Below, one piece after another: positions 1-6,253 of a stretch of 11,007 nt of DNA. The position numbers and the translations under genes were made by a program. The notes beneath the pieces were generated by a model that was not told the DNA's origin, did not search any database, and worked only from the letters and a program-made list of their open reading frames with translations. Source of the DNA: Flavobacteriaceae bacterium. GTDB lineage: Bacteria > Bacteroidota > Bacteroidia > Flavobacteriales > Flavobacteriaceae. How positions within the stretch are numbered: position 1 is the stretch's first letter; each line of letters opens with the position of its first letter. The stretch is taken from the NCBI GenBank assembly GCA_947443815.1, contig CANEXR010000075.1:1-11007 (forward strand). Reading direction: 5' to 3'.

Positions 1-392
1 CTTCATTAGAGCACTTAGGGCAAACGTTGCACAATACTAAAGCAATGGTTTTGGCAGAAACTTTAGATGTTGCTACCGAAAAATTCTTAGCTAATGATAA
101 ATCTCCTTCTCGTAAGGTAGGTGGAATTGACAACCGTGGTTCTCATTTTTATTTGGCAATGTATTGGGCGGAAGCATTAGCAGCTCAAGACAAAGATGCA
201 AATTTGAAAGCTAAATTTACTTCTATCGCAAAAGCATTTAATGAAAATGAAGTAACCATTAATGCTGAGTTAATTGGTTCTCAAGGAAAACCGCAAGCTA
301 TAGGTGGCTATTACCAACCAAATCCAGAGTTAACTAGCAAAGCAATGCGTCCTAGTGCAACATTCAATAGTATTTTAGCTAAAATTGCATAA
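1..392 (+). CDS. icd: Monomeric NADP-dependent isocitrate dehydrogenase, C-terminal part (5' truncated by window)
   Basis: This is the last ~129 codons of a gene that enters from the left; the reading frame is open from base 3. The family (IDH type II, about 740 residues, acting as a monomer) oxidatively decarboxylates isocitrate to 2-oxoglutarate in the TCA cycle in the cytoplasm, making NADPH. Recognition rests on family-typical C-terminal blocks: LAETLDVATEKFL, SPSRKVGGIDNRGSHFYLA, an alternating helical stretch with AEALAAQDKD, then QGKPQAIGGYY and LTSKAMRPSATFN just before the stop. These differ from the homodimeric Icd family. A TTG at 27 lies in frame but is an internal leucine codon, because coding homology (SLEHLGQT) continues upstream of it. 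The gene ends with its own terminator, so it is transcriptionally separate from what follows. Confidence 0.93.
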   Translation, partial: SLEHLGQTLHNTKAMVLAETLDVATEKFLANDKSPSRKVGGIDNRGSHFYLAMYWAEALAAQDKDANLKAKFTSIAKAFNENEVTINAELIGSQGKPQAIGGYYQPNPELTSKAMRPSATFNSILAKIA

Positions 393-421
393 TTCAAAAT
401 AGCCTTAATTATTATATTCAT

Positions 422-450
422 AAGACAATCAGAAATGGTTGTCTTTTTTT
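422..450 (+). terminator. Rho-independent terminator of icd
   Basis: A 9-bp stem (AAGACAATC with GGTTGTCTT, one G-T pair) and a 6-base loop are followed directly by a run of seven Ts. It lies 30 bases after the icd stop codon. Confidence 0.88.
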
Positions 451-602
451 ATTTACTACTTTAGCATTCTTAAAAAATGTAATTTAAAAAATGGACATGC
501 AAACTTAGCCTTCTTGAAAGTTGAGATATAAATTTAATTTTGGCTCATGAAACAAATTTAAAAATCGACAATAAAGTATGAAAAATTAAATTTAAAAAAC
601 TA

Positions 603-1008
603 ATGAAATCATCCTTATTAATTTCAATATTGTCCTTACTAATTTATTTTTGAATATAACCAAACTCAACAATTAAATCTCTCTCCATTGGAAGTAGTGA
701 ATAAAGAATGGATTTTTGTAATCAGTATAACTTTGAAGAATTTATAAAACTCTATTTTCCCGATATTGAAATTTATACCTATTCGAATATGTTATTAGGA
801 TTAGAAATAAATAATATAACGTTCATTTTTTAAACATAAATTTATAGCTAAATCTATCAAAGTTGCAATTATCAGTCAAATATACAATGGTAATTATATC
901 ATTAATCACGAAATAGTTTCTAAAAATAGAATTCAGACAAAATAAATTTCTATCTATGAAGTTAAAGATGGTTCAATGAAAAGTGTAAAGTTCTTAAGTA
1001 ATTATTAG
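603..1008 (+). pseudogene. Decayed NTF2-like / SnoaL-like small secreted protein gene
   Basis: No intact frame exists, but the three frames together read as one protein. It starts with ATG at 603 and a hydrophobic signal-like stretch (MKSSLLISILSLLIYF) that hits TGA at 651. One base later the frame continues FEYNQTQQLNLSPLEVVNKE (649-708). Another shift gives CNQYNFEEFIKLYFPDIEIY from 717, stopping at 831. A third segment from 832 reads VAIISQIYNGNYIINHEIV, meets TAA at 943, and resumes as ISIYEVKDGSMKSVKFLSN to TAG at 1006. The order (LSPxEVV, PDIEIY, ISxIxxGNYxINHE, IYEVKDGxxxxVxFL) matches SnoaL-like members of the NTF2 superfamily, whose roles are varied and often unknown. The middle part of the fold seems deleted. 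With at least three frame changes and two or more stops, it is not functional. Confidence 0.72.
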
Positions 1009-1263
1009 TAAATATTCACCTAAAATAAACATGTTCTTAAAGTGCCTTGTTTTAGTTTTACAGACCGAAAACCATATGAAAAAATAAATTGTAAATTGCT
1101 TCGCCTACTTGAGTAAAGTTTGAATCGCAAATTTAAGTAAAGTAATAAATGAAAAAAAATACGGTTTTTAGTAAGTATTTTAGAACCTAATATATTAAAG
1201 CACCTATTTTAAACTATTTATATGACCAAAAAAATCTGAATATTTGAATAAAAACCATCCAAT
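1009..1263. other. AT-rich intergenic stretch without recognisable gene
   Basis: All frames are closed by frequent stops. A 7-bp inverted repeat (AAAATAC at 1156-1162, GTATTTT at 1175-1181) is present but has no T-run behind it. A short direct repeat AGTAAAGT occurs twice near 1114-1144. I see no RNA gene here. The right end must carry the promoter of the Crp/Fnr gene. Confidence 0.5.
1239..1246 (+). promoter_or_regulatory. Possible -7 element for the Crp/Fnr gene
   Basis: AATATTTG matches the Bacteroidota -7 consensus TAnnTTTG at five of six fixed positions and ends 17 bases before the ATG. No convincing -33 element is visible, and AT-rich DNA gives such matches by chance. Confidence 0.3.
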
Positions 1264-1833
1264 ATGAGCGTTTTAAAACAATTTCTGAGCAAAAGTAATT
1301 TTGCTCCCGCAACAATAGAATTACTTCATACTGCTTGGAGCAAAAAAAGAACACTCAAAGCCCGTGAAATTTTAATGAATTTTAACCAAATTGACACTCA
1401 TCTTTATTTTATCGAAAGTGGTTGCGTTCGCCTTTATGTTATATCACCCGAAGGTGAAGAAGTTTGTTTGGGGTTTTCCTATGGTGGTACATTTATTACT
1501 TGTTTCCAGACTTTTATACACGAAACACCCTCTCAACAATGTATCGAAGCAGTATTAGATTGCGAGCTATTAGCTATCCCAAAAACTAATTTTTTTAAAT
1601 TAGTGAATGATAACAAAGCTATCGCTGAATGGTACAGAAATTCACTCGAAAACATCTTGACTGGCCATATTCAACGTCAAATTGAGTTACTCACCCTAAA
1701 TCCACAGAAACGCTATGAAGCTTTTTTGAAACGAAGTGGACATTTAGTAAACAGTATTCCTCTGAAACACATCGCTTCCTATTTGATGATGAAACCCGAA
1801 ACCCTTAGCCGAATTAGAGCTAAAATTTCTTGA
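1264..1833 (+). CDS. Crp/Fnr family transcriptional regulator
   Basis: A 189-residue protein with the Crp/Fnr layout: a cyclic-nucleotide-binding-like beta-roll at about residues 20-115 (IDTHLYFIESGCVRLYVISPEGEE is typical of the fold), a dimerisation helix at about 118-145, and a C-terminal winged helix at about 150-188 (IPLKHIASYLMMKPETLSRI, with the recognition helix in PETLSRIR). The cysteines (54, 68, 80, 93, 100) are not in an FNR iron-sulfur arrangement. The phosphate-binding RSxE signature of cAMP-responsive Crp is absent, so the ligand is unknown. It fits the short Crp-like regulators common in Flavobacteriia, many of which sit beside one stress or redox gene. The peroxiredoxin-like gene starts 58 bases after its stop, suggesting co-transcription or a direct regulatory target. 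Confidence 0.85.
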   Translation: MSVLKQFLSKSNFAPATIELLHTAWSKKRTLKAREILMNFNQIDTHLYFIESGCVRLYVISPEGEEVCLGFSYGGTFITCFQTFIHETPSQQCIEAVLDCELLAIPKTNFFKLVNDNKAIAEWYRNSLENILTGHIQRQIELLTLNPQKRYEAFLKRSGHLVNSIPLKHIASYLMMKPETLSRIRAKIS

Positions 1834-1891
1834 TTTGAATCAAGAAACTAACCAATAGTTAAACTCACATTTGTATTATAAAAACATACAC

Positions 1892-2425
1892 ATGAAATTA
1901 ACTAAAGGTCAAAAAGCACCTAACTTTAAAGCTACCGATATTTGGGGCAACAAAATCGAATTGTCAAAAATTGATAATCAAAAGACACTACTCACTTTTT
2001 TTCGCTATGCTGAGTGTGCATTATGCAATCTTAGAGTGTCAGAAATTAAAATCCGTAAAGACGAATTAGCACAAAAAAACATTCAACTGATTGCCGTATT
2101 TGAATCACCAGTAGATAGTTTAATAAAAAATGTAGCCAATGTACATCAATTCGATTTTATGATTATTGCCGATCAAGAAAGGAGACTTTACAATTTATAT
2201 AATGTAAGTCCATCTTGGTTTAAACTTATTCAAACCATGAGTTTGAAGGGAATAAGTAGTGTTATAAAAGCATCAAAACTAGGTTTTCGTCCTGGCGGAA
2301 AAATAGAGGGTAAAATGCACCAAATACCTGCCGATTTTTTGATTGACAAAAACGGATTCATAGAAATAGCCCATTATGGTAATAATGTAATAGATCATAT
2401 TGCTTTGAGCGAAGTTTTAAAATAA
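1892..2425 (+). CDS. Peroxiredoxin-like AhpC/TSA-family protein with CxxC motif
   Basis: A 177-residue thioredoxin-fold protein. I take ATG at 1892 as the start; a TTG at 1871 would add seven residues (MYYKNIH) that precede the usual family N-terminus KLTKGQKAPNF. Visible features: the N-terminal GQKAPNFKATDIWGN loop, a beta strand TLLTFFRYAECALCNLRVSE with Cys42 and Cys45 as CxxC, the helix with RKDELAQKNIQLIAVFESP, and near the end IPADFLIDKNGFIEIAHYGN, which is the conserved C-terminal cis-proline strand region of AhpC/TSA proteins. The classical peroxidatic PxxxTxxC site is replaced by FRYAxCxxCNLR, typical of 'peroxiredoxin-like' proteins, so it is likely a thiol reductase or peroxidase of uncertain substrate, cytoplasmic (no signal peptide). 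It lies 58 bases after the Crp/Fnr gene and may be controlled by it. Confidence 0.82.
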   Translation: MKLTKGQKAPNFKATDIWGNKIELSKIDNQKTLLTFFRYAECALCNLRVSEIKIRKDELAQKNIQLIAVFESPVDSLIKNVANVHQFDFMIIADQERRLYNLYNVSPSWFKLIQTMSLKGISSVIKASKLGFRPGGKIEGKMHQIPADFLIDKNGFIEIAHYGNNVIDHIALSEVLK

Positions 2426-2542
2426 AAATCATTTTCGATTAGAGTTGTTTTTTAAATTTACTAGAAAAAATTATTACTGCAGTAGATTTGGATAAATCTA
2501 TTGCTACTTTGTTGCTGAGCTTTGCAGAAACAAATAAAAAAA

Positions 2543-2682
2543 ATAAAAATTATTGTAACAGGTTTTTTAGGAAATAGTAGTAATCCACTAACAATTGTGT
2601 TAGTGGACATGTTAACTTAACCATTACAGAAATTTTAGAAAGACCTTTAATTAATAAGGAGTATTTTTTTATTTATAAATAA
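2543..2682 (+). pseudogene. Remnant of the N-terminus of an NmrA-like NAD(P)-binding protein
   Basis: From 2543 the frame reads IKIIVTGFLGNSSNPLTIVLV, close to the N-terminal beta-strand and dinucleotide-binding turn of NmrA/NAD(P)H-binding family proteins (typically KIIVTGSLGNISKPLT-ELV). That frame stops at 2618. In the next frame, from 2605, the expected continuation appears: GHVNLTITEILERPLINKE, corresponding to the KGH-VTVIS strand and the following helix, and it ends with TAA at 2680. There is no ATG at the start and no remaining body of the roughly 290-residue protein, so this is a truncated, frameshifted relic. An open stretch without a start at 2443-2577 in another frame (with ITAVDLDKSIATLLLSFAE) may be a further relic, but I could not assign it. 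Confidence 0.55.
2584..2607. repeat. Perfect 10-bp hairpin with ATTG loop
   Basis: TCCACTAACA and TGTTAGTGGA are exact reverse complements separated by ATTG. No T-run follows on either side, so it is not a standard terminator. It lies inside the NmrA-like relic. Confidence 0.7.
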
Positions 2683-2700
2683 GCGAACATTCATTTATAT
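2677..2700. promoter_or_regulatory. Candidate TetR operator palindrome
   Basis: An imperfect palindrome centred between 2688 and 2689: the core GAA-CA-TTC is flanked by matching AA/TT and AT/AT pairs (eight of the pairs from 2679/2698 inward plus 2677/2700 match, apart from 2683, 2684, 2678 and the central pair). It lies just upstream of the -7 element of the tetR gene, where a TetR dimer would block RNA polymerase. Autoregulation is inference. Confidence 0.42.
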
Positions 2701-2704
2701 TTAA

Positions 2705-2712
2705 TACTTTTG
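2705..2712 (+). promoter_or_regulatory. Bacteroidota -7 promoter element of tetR gene
   Basis: TACTTTTG is an exact match to TAnnTTTG and ends 19 bases before the ATG at 2732. The -33 element is not clear. Confidence 0.62.
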
Positions 2713-2731
2713 TTTCATTAAAAATAAAAAA

Positions 2732-3322
2732 ATGCGAATCAGAGATATAAATAAAGAAGAAATCGTCAAACAAAAAGCCATCGAAATGCTAGTAAAACTT
2801 GGTATTGAAGGCTTTGGAATGAATCGATTGGCGAAAGAAAGTGGGGTATCTGTAGCCACTCTTTATATCTATTACACCGACAAAGACGATTTAATAAAAA
2901 AAATCGGGATTGAAATAGGACAAAATTTCTTTAGCGAAATGGTTAAAGATTTTTCGTCAACGATGCCTTTTAAAGAAGGTTTACGCAAACAATGGGAAAA
3001 CAGAGCGCGATTTGCATTAAAATATCCTTTGCATGTTGCTTGTTGGGAACTCCTGAGTCATTCTAGTTATAGAGACTATATTTTGGAAGAAAGCTTATCC
3101 GATTTCAAAATCATAATGGGTAGCTTTTTTAAAAATGCTATTGCCAAAAAAGAATTACTTCCCGTATCTGTAGAAGTATTTTGGAGTGTTGCCTATGGAC
3201 CTCTTTATTCATTATTGCGTTTTGAAAACGAAGGTAAAAATTTTGGAGGAGGCCCTTTTAAACTCACACCAAAAACAACTGATGAAGCATTTGAATTAGT
3301 ACTAAAAGCACTGACACCATAA
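2732..3322 (+). CDS. TetR/AcrR family transcriptional regulator
   Basis: A 196-residue protein with the TetR N-terminal DNA-binding domain at about residues 10-58: helix KQKAIEMLVKLGIEGFGMNR, then LAKESGVSVATLYIYYTDKD, which contains the helix-turn-helix and the family-defining tyrosines (TLYIYYTDKDDLI). The rest, about 60-196, is the variable all-helical ligand and dimer domain, with many aromatic residues, from which the inducer cannot be read. TetR proteins are usually repressors of their own gene and of nearby transport or modification genes. It opens a plus-strand run with a 75-codon gene 13 bases downstream, then a phosphotransferase and an MFS exporter gene. A consensus promoter and an operator-like palindrome precede it. 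Start choice: the ATG at 2732 gives the usual short N-terminus and follows an A-rich leader. Confidence 0.9.
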   Translation: MRIRDINKEEIVKQKAIEMLVKLGIEGFGMNRLAKESGVSVATLYIYYTDKDDLIKKIGIEIGQNFFSEMVKDFSSTMPFKEGLRKQWENRARFALKYPLHVACWELLSHSSYRDYILEESLSDFKIIMGSFFKNAIAKKELLPVSVEVFWSVAYGPLYSLLRFENEGKNFGGGPFKLTPKTTDEAFELVLKALTP

Positions 3323-3335
3323 AATTAATAGCACT

Positions 3336-3563
3336 ATGGAAAACCATTTAGACAATATATTGGTCTTTGCCACCAATATAAAAACTGAAAAAGACAAACA
3401 AAAAGTAAGCAATATATTGGATGAACATTCTGAAATACTCCAATGGAATATTGACCAAGAAGATATTGATTGTGTTTTACGTATCGTTAGCAAGACTTTA
3501 TCTGAAGAACAAATAATACAACTTATTGATCACGAAAATTTTCAGTGTATAACATTAGAATAA
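3336..3563 (+). CDS. Small conserved-type protein (75 aa), ferredoxin-like fold suspected
   Basis: No function is recognised with certainty. The acidic 75-residue product reads as beta-alpha-beta-beta-alpha-beta: NILVFATNI, a helix with DKQKVSNILDEH, EILQWNIDQED, CVLRIVSKT, a helix SEEQIIQLIDHE, then FQCITLE. That is the pattern of small heavy-metal-associated (HMA-like) ferredoxin folds, and similar HMA-like proteins without the metal-binding CxxC occur in Bacteroidota. Here too the CxxC is missing (Cys47 and Cys71 are single), so metal transfer is doubtful. The ATG is 13 bases after the tetR stop, so the two are almost certainly co-transcribed. Clean codon structure and the tight spacing argue that it is real. 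The minus-strand reading frame across 3302-3493 is its shadow. Confidence 0.7.
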   Translation: MENHLDNILVFATNIKTEKDKQKVSNILDEHSEILQWNIDQEDIDCVLRIVSKTLSEEQIIQLIDHENFQCITLE

Positions 3564-3642
3564 AAAATTAATTTTAATCCTATATCACATATACGATTAT
3601 CGAAGTTATGATATTAGAAAATAGCAAAAAAACAACCAAATA

Positions 3643-4635
3643 ATGACAACAGAATTCCCTGTAACAAACTCAACACTTTCAGCAAATAAACTTGGAGAAT
3701 TTATTCAACAAAAGTATAATTTAAGTAAAAATACTGAATGTAAACTTTTCAGAGCAGGAATGAACCATGTTTATATGGTTACCGATGTTAATATAAAATT
3801 TGTTTTTCGTGTCTATACTTTTGATTGGAGAACAAAAATAGAAATAGCCGAAGAATTAAGATTATTAATTCACTTAAATAAAAATGAAACTCCAATTTCA
3901 TTCCCAATAGCGGATCATTCAAATGAATATATTCAAGAATTAAACGCTCCTGAAGGAAAAAGATTTGGCGCCTTGTTTTCGTTCGCAGCAGGCATAAAAT
4001 CAGCAAAATTCACACCAGAAACAAGTTTTTTTATTGGACAAGCATTGGCAAAAGTTCACAAATCAACAGAAAAATTTGCCTTAAACAGAATAACATACAA
4101 CAACAAGGTTTTGCTTATAGATTCCATTAAACAAACACGAGAATTCTTTAAAAAAGAAACTGAGGAGATCAGATATTTAGAGAAAACGGCAACTTTTCTA
4201 CAAAATGAATTTAACAAAATCAAAGAAGAGCAAATCAGACATGGAGCTGTTCATCTTGATGTATGGTTTGATAATATGCATTTTACTGAAGAAAATAAAG
4301 TAACTCTTTTTGATTTTGATTTCTGTGGTAATGGATGGTTGTGCCTAGATATTTCATACTTTTTATTTCAGCTATTCACTACAAACCCAAACGAGAATGA
4401 TTATCAAATAAAAGCAAAAAAATTTCTAAATGGATACGAAACTGTGACCAAAATTAGTAAAGAAGAAAAACGCATTTTGCCTTTTGTTTGTCTAGCAATT
4501 ATGACCTATTATATAAGTGTGCAGTGTGACAGATATGAGAATTGGACAAACATTTTTTTAAATGAAGATCATTTAAAAAGATTTGTAAGCAATTTAAAAC
4601 GATGGATTGTCTATCATGAAATCGATATTAAATAA
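3643..4635 (+). CDS. APH-family phosphotransferase (RdoA/homoserine kinase II-like)
   Basis: A 330-residue protein kinase-like phosphotransferase. The N-lobe carries GMNHVYMV (residues 39-46) in the position of the nucleotide loop, FVFRVY (53-58) where the ATP-positioning strand lies, and helix EIAEELRLLIHLNK (67-80) with the conserved glutamate. The C-lobe holds the catalytic loop AVHLDVWFDNMHF with the HxDxxxxN pattern (His204, Asp206, Asn211) and the metal-binding FDFDFCG (Asp224, Asp226), so the active site looks complete. Members phosphorylate small molecules such as homoserine, choline or aminoglycosides, or proteins (RdoA/SrkA). The sequence does not tell which, and calling it an antibiotic resistance enzyme would be unsupported. 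Cytoplasmic. It sits 79 bases after the small gene and 175 before the MFS transporter gene. Confidence 0.82.
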   Translation: MTTEFPVTNSTLSANKLGEFIQQKYNLSKNTECKLFRAGMNHVYMVTDVNIKFVFRVYTFDWRTKIEIAEELRLLIHLNKNETPISFPIADHSNEYIQELNAPEGKRFGALFSFAAGIKSAKFTPETSFFIGQALAKVHKSTEKFALNRITYNNKVLLIDSIKQTREFFKKETEEIRYLEKTATFLQNEFNKIKEEQIRHGAVHLDVWFDNMHFTEENKVTLFDFDFCGNGWLCLDISYFLFQLFTTNPNENDYQIKAKKFLNGYETVTKISKEEKRILPFVCLAIMTYYISVQCDRYENWTNIFLNEDHLKRFVSNLKRWIVYHEIDIK

Positions 4636-4810
4636 TACCTGTTAATTGATAAAACCAGTACAGCTATCAACCTACTTACAAACATAAAATCAACAACTTA
4701 TATATTTTAGAAGTTAATCCTTTTTACAACAGTAATTTCTATTCTCTTTTAAAAGAATACAAGCATAAAAAAATGGATCGTATAGAACTAAGTCTAATAA
4801 ACTAATTAAA

Positions 4811-6082
4811 ATGAAAGAACAAAAACCGCTAGTGACACCGTTTACTACCTATCAAAAATTTGCAGTATTTATACTCGCTATTACACAATTTACTGTAATA
4901 CTCGATTTTATGGTTATGTCGCCTTTGGGTGATATATTAATGAAATCTCTTGATTTAGAACCTTCTCATTTTGGATTAGTCGTTTCTGCTTATGCTTTTA
5001 GTGCTGGTATTTCTGGTCTGCTTACGGCTGGTTTTGCTGATAAATTTGACCGAAAAAAATTATTACTTTTCTTTTATGTTGGTTTTATCATAGGAACTAT
5101 TTTATGCGGAATCGTAAGCTCTTATCCTTTACTTGTAGCAGCCAGAATCATAACAGGATTGTTTGGCGGAGTTATTGGTTCTATATCTATGGCCATCGTT
5201 GCTGATTTATTTACTATTGAACAACGCGGACGAGTAATGGGTTTTATACAAATGGGTTTTGGTGCCAGCCAAATTTTAGGCATCCCTATTGGTTTGTATC
5301 TTGCTAATGCTTGGGGTTGGCATGCTCCGTTTTTGTGGGTAGCAGTAATGGCAGCGATTATTGCCCTTTTTATAGCGATTAAATTAAAACCTATTACAAA
5401 ACATTTAGAAATTCAAAAAGAAAAATCAGCCTTTAAACACTTAATGCATACTATAGCTAAAAAAGAATACCGAATTGGGTTTTCGGCTACTGCCTTACTA
5501 TCTATAGGAGGATTTATGATGATGCCATTTGGTAGTGCTTTTGCTATCAATAATTTGCAAATTACGCAACATCAATTGCCTATATTATTTATGATTGCTG
5601 GTTTATCAACTCTGATAGTTATGCCTTTGATTGGAAAATTAAGCGACAAAATGGACAAATACAAAATTTTTGTATATGCTTCTTTATGGTCTATTGTAAT
5701 GATTGGAATCTATACCAATCTTGGGGTTACTCCTTTTGGGATAGTGGCTGTTCTAAATGTAGTCATGATGATGGGAATTATGGCACGTATGGTGCCTTCG
5801 ACAGCATTAGTCACTTCCATACCCGAAATGCAAGACAGAGGTGCCTTTATGAGTATTAATTCTTCTTTACAACAAATAGCTGGGGGTATTGCGGCCGCTT
5901 TTGCAGGAACAATAGTCGTTCAAAAAGATAAAATGAGTCCTCTAGAACATTACAATACTTTAGGAATAATCATTATTGTTATCTCTATTATTTCACTATT
6001 ACTTATGTACCGAGTTAACAAAATGGTAAAAAATACTAGTTCCAAAAAAACACTAAACAAATCAGTAATTGCCGAAATATAA
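4811..6082 (+). CDS. MFS transporter, drug:H+ antiporter type
   Basis: A 423-residue inner-membrane protein with about 12 hydrophobic helices in two halves. The first helix carries FAVFILAITQFTVILDFMV, with the acidic residue in ILDFMVMSPLG typical of this exporter group. Loop 2-3 has the MFS signature GFADKFDRKKLLLF, and the second half repeats it as GKLSDKMDKYKIF. The fifth helix region (RGRVMGFIQMGFGASQILGIP) has the glycine-rich motif C-like pattern of antiporters, suggesting proton-driven export of a small compound. A basic loop of about 40 residues (near LKPITKHLEIQKEKSAFKH) separates the halves. The substrate cannot be predicted. No clear -7 element is seen in the 175 bases upstream, so it may be read from the tetR promoter. 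The ATG follows AATTAAA, a normal A-rich leader. Confidence 0.87.
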   Translation: MKEQKPLVTPFTTYQKFAVFILAITQFTVILDFMVMSPLGDILMKSLDLEPSHFGLVVSAYAFSAGISGLLTAGFADKFDRKKLLLFFYVGFIIGTILCGIVSSYPLLVAARIITGLFGGVIGSISMAIVADLFTIEQRGRVMGFIQMGFGASQILGIPIGLYLANAWGWHAPFLWVAVMAAIIALFIAIKLKPITKHLEIQKEKSAFKHLMHTIAKKEYRIGFSATALLSIGGFMMMPFGSAFAINNLQITQHQLPILFMIAGLSTLIVMPLIGKLSDKMDKYKIFVYASLWSIVMIGIYTNLGVTPFGIVAVLNVVMMMGIMARMVPSTALVTSIPEMQDRGAFMSINSSLQQIAGGIAAAFAGTIVVQKDKMSPLEHYNTLGIIIIVISIISLLLMYRVNKMVKNTSSKKTLNKSVIAEI

Positions 6083-6101
6083 AATTTTTAAAAAAAATAT
6101 G

Positions 6102-6165
6102 TTGAATTTGAAACCCAAAGTCTTTTTTTTTAAATCACGATAAAAAAACTTCAAATCAAATTCAA
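6102..6165. repeat. Long AT-rich hairpin after the MFS gene, possible terminator
   Basis: Outer arms TTGAATTTGA (6102-6111) and TCAAATTCAA (6156-6165) are exact reverse complements. An inner pairing AAGT-C-TTTTTT (6118-6128) with AAAAAAACTT (6142-6151) extends the structure. The T-run lies inside the stem rather than behind it, so termination on either strand is possible but unproven. Confidence 0.4.
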
Positions 6166-6193
6166 AACAGTATTTTTTATAACTTATATTTAA

Positions 6194-6226
6194 CAATTGT
6201 ATTACGCCATTATTTGCATACAATTG
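6194..6226. promoter_or_regulatory. 9-bp inverted repeat upstream of the TonB receptor gene
   Basis: CAATTGTAT (6194-6202) and ATACAATTG (6218-6226) are exact reverse complements with a 15-base spacer. The half-site centres are 24 bases apart, compatible with a dimeric regulator. A weak -7-like TAGGTTTA follows at 6228-6235, so the repeat would sit at the promoter. It could be an operator, but no cognate regulator is identifiable. Confidence 0.4.
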
Positions 6227-6253
6227 CTAGGTTTATAATTAAAAAAAAAGAAA

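Noticed and set aside
3302..3493. Minus-strand 63-codon reading frame
   Set aside because: It is the antisense shadow of the tetR end and the 75-codon gene, with no independent support.
3788..4006. Minus-strand 72-codon reading frame
   Set aside because: Shadow of the phosphotransferase gene, whose motifs are clear on the plus strand.
3643..4635. Aminoglycoside resistance gene
   Set aside because: The APH fold is clear, but the sequence does not resemble a specific resistance enzyme I can name; the family includes many metabolic kinases.
4641..4672. Inverted repeat TTGATA / TATCAA after the phosphotransferase gene as a terminator
   Set aside because: The stem is only six AT pairs with a 13-base loop and no T-run follows.
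4653..4805. A 50-codon open stretch before the MFS gene (includes YILEVNPFYNSNFYSLLKEY)
   Set aside because: It has no plausible start until an ATG ten codons from its end and matches no family I know. It could be a relic, but an open run of this length is not rare by chance.
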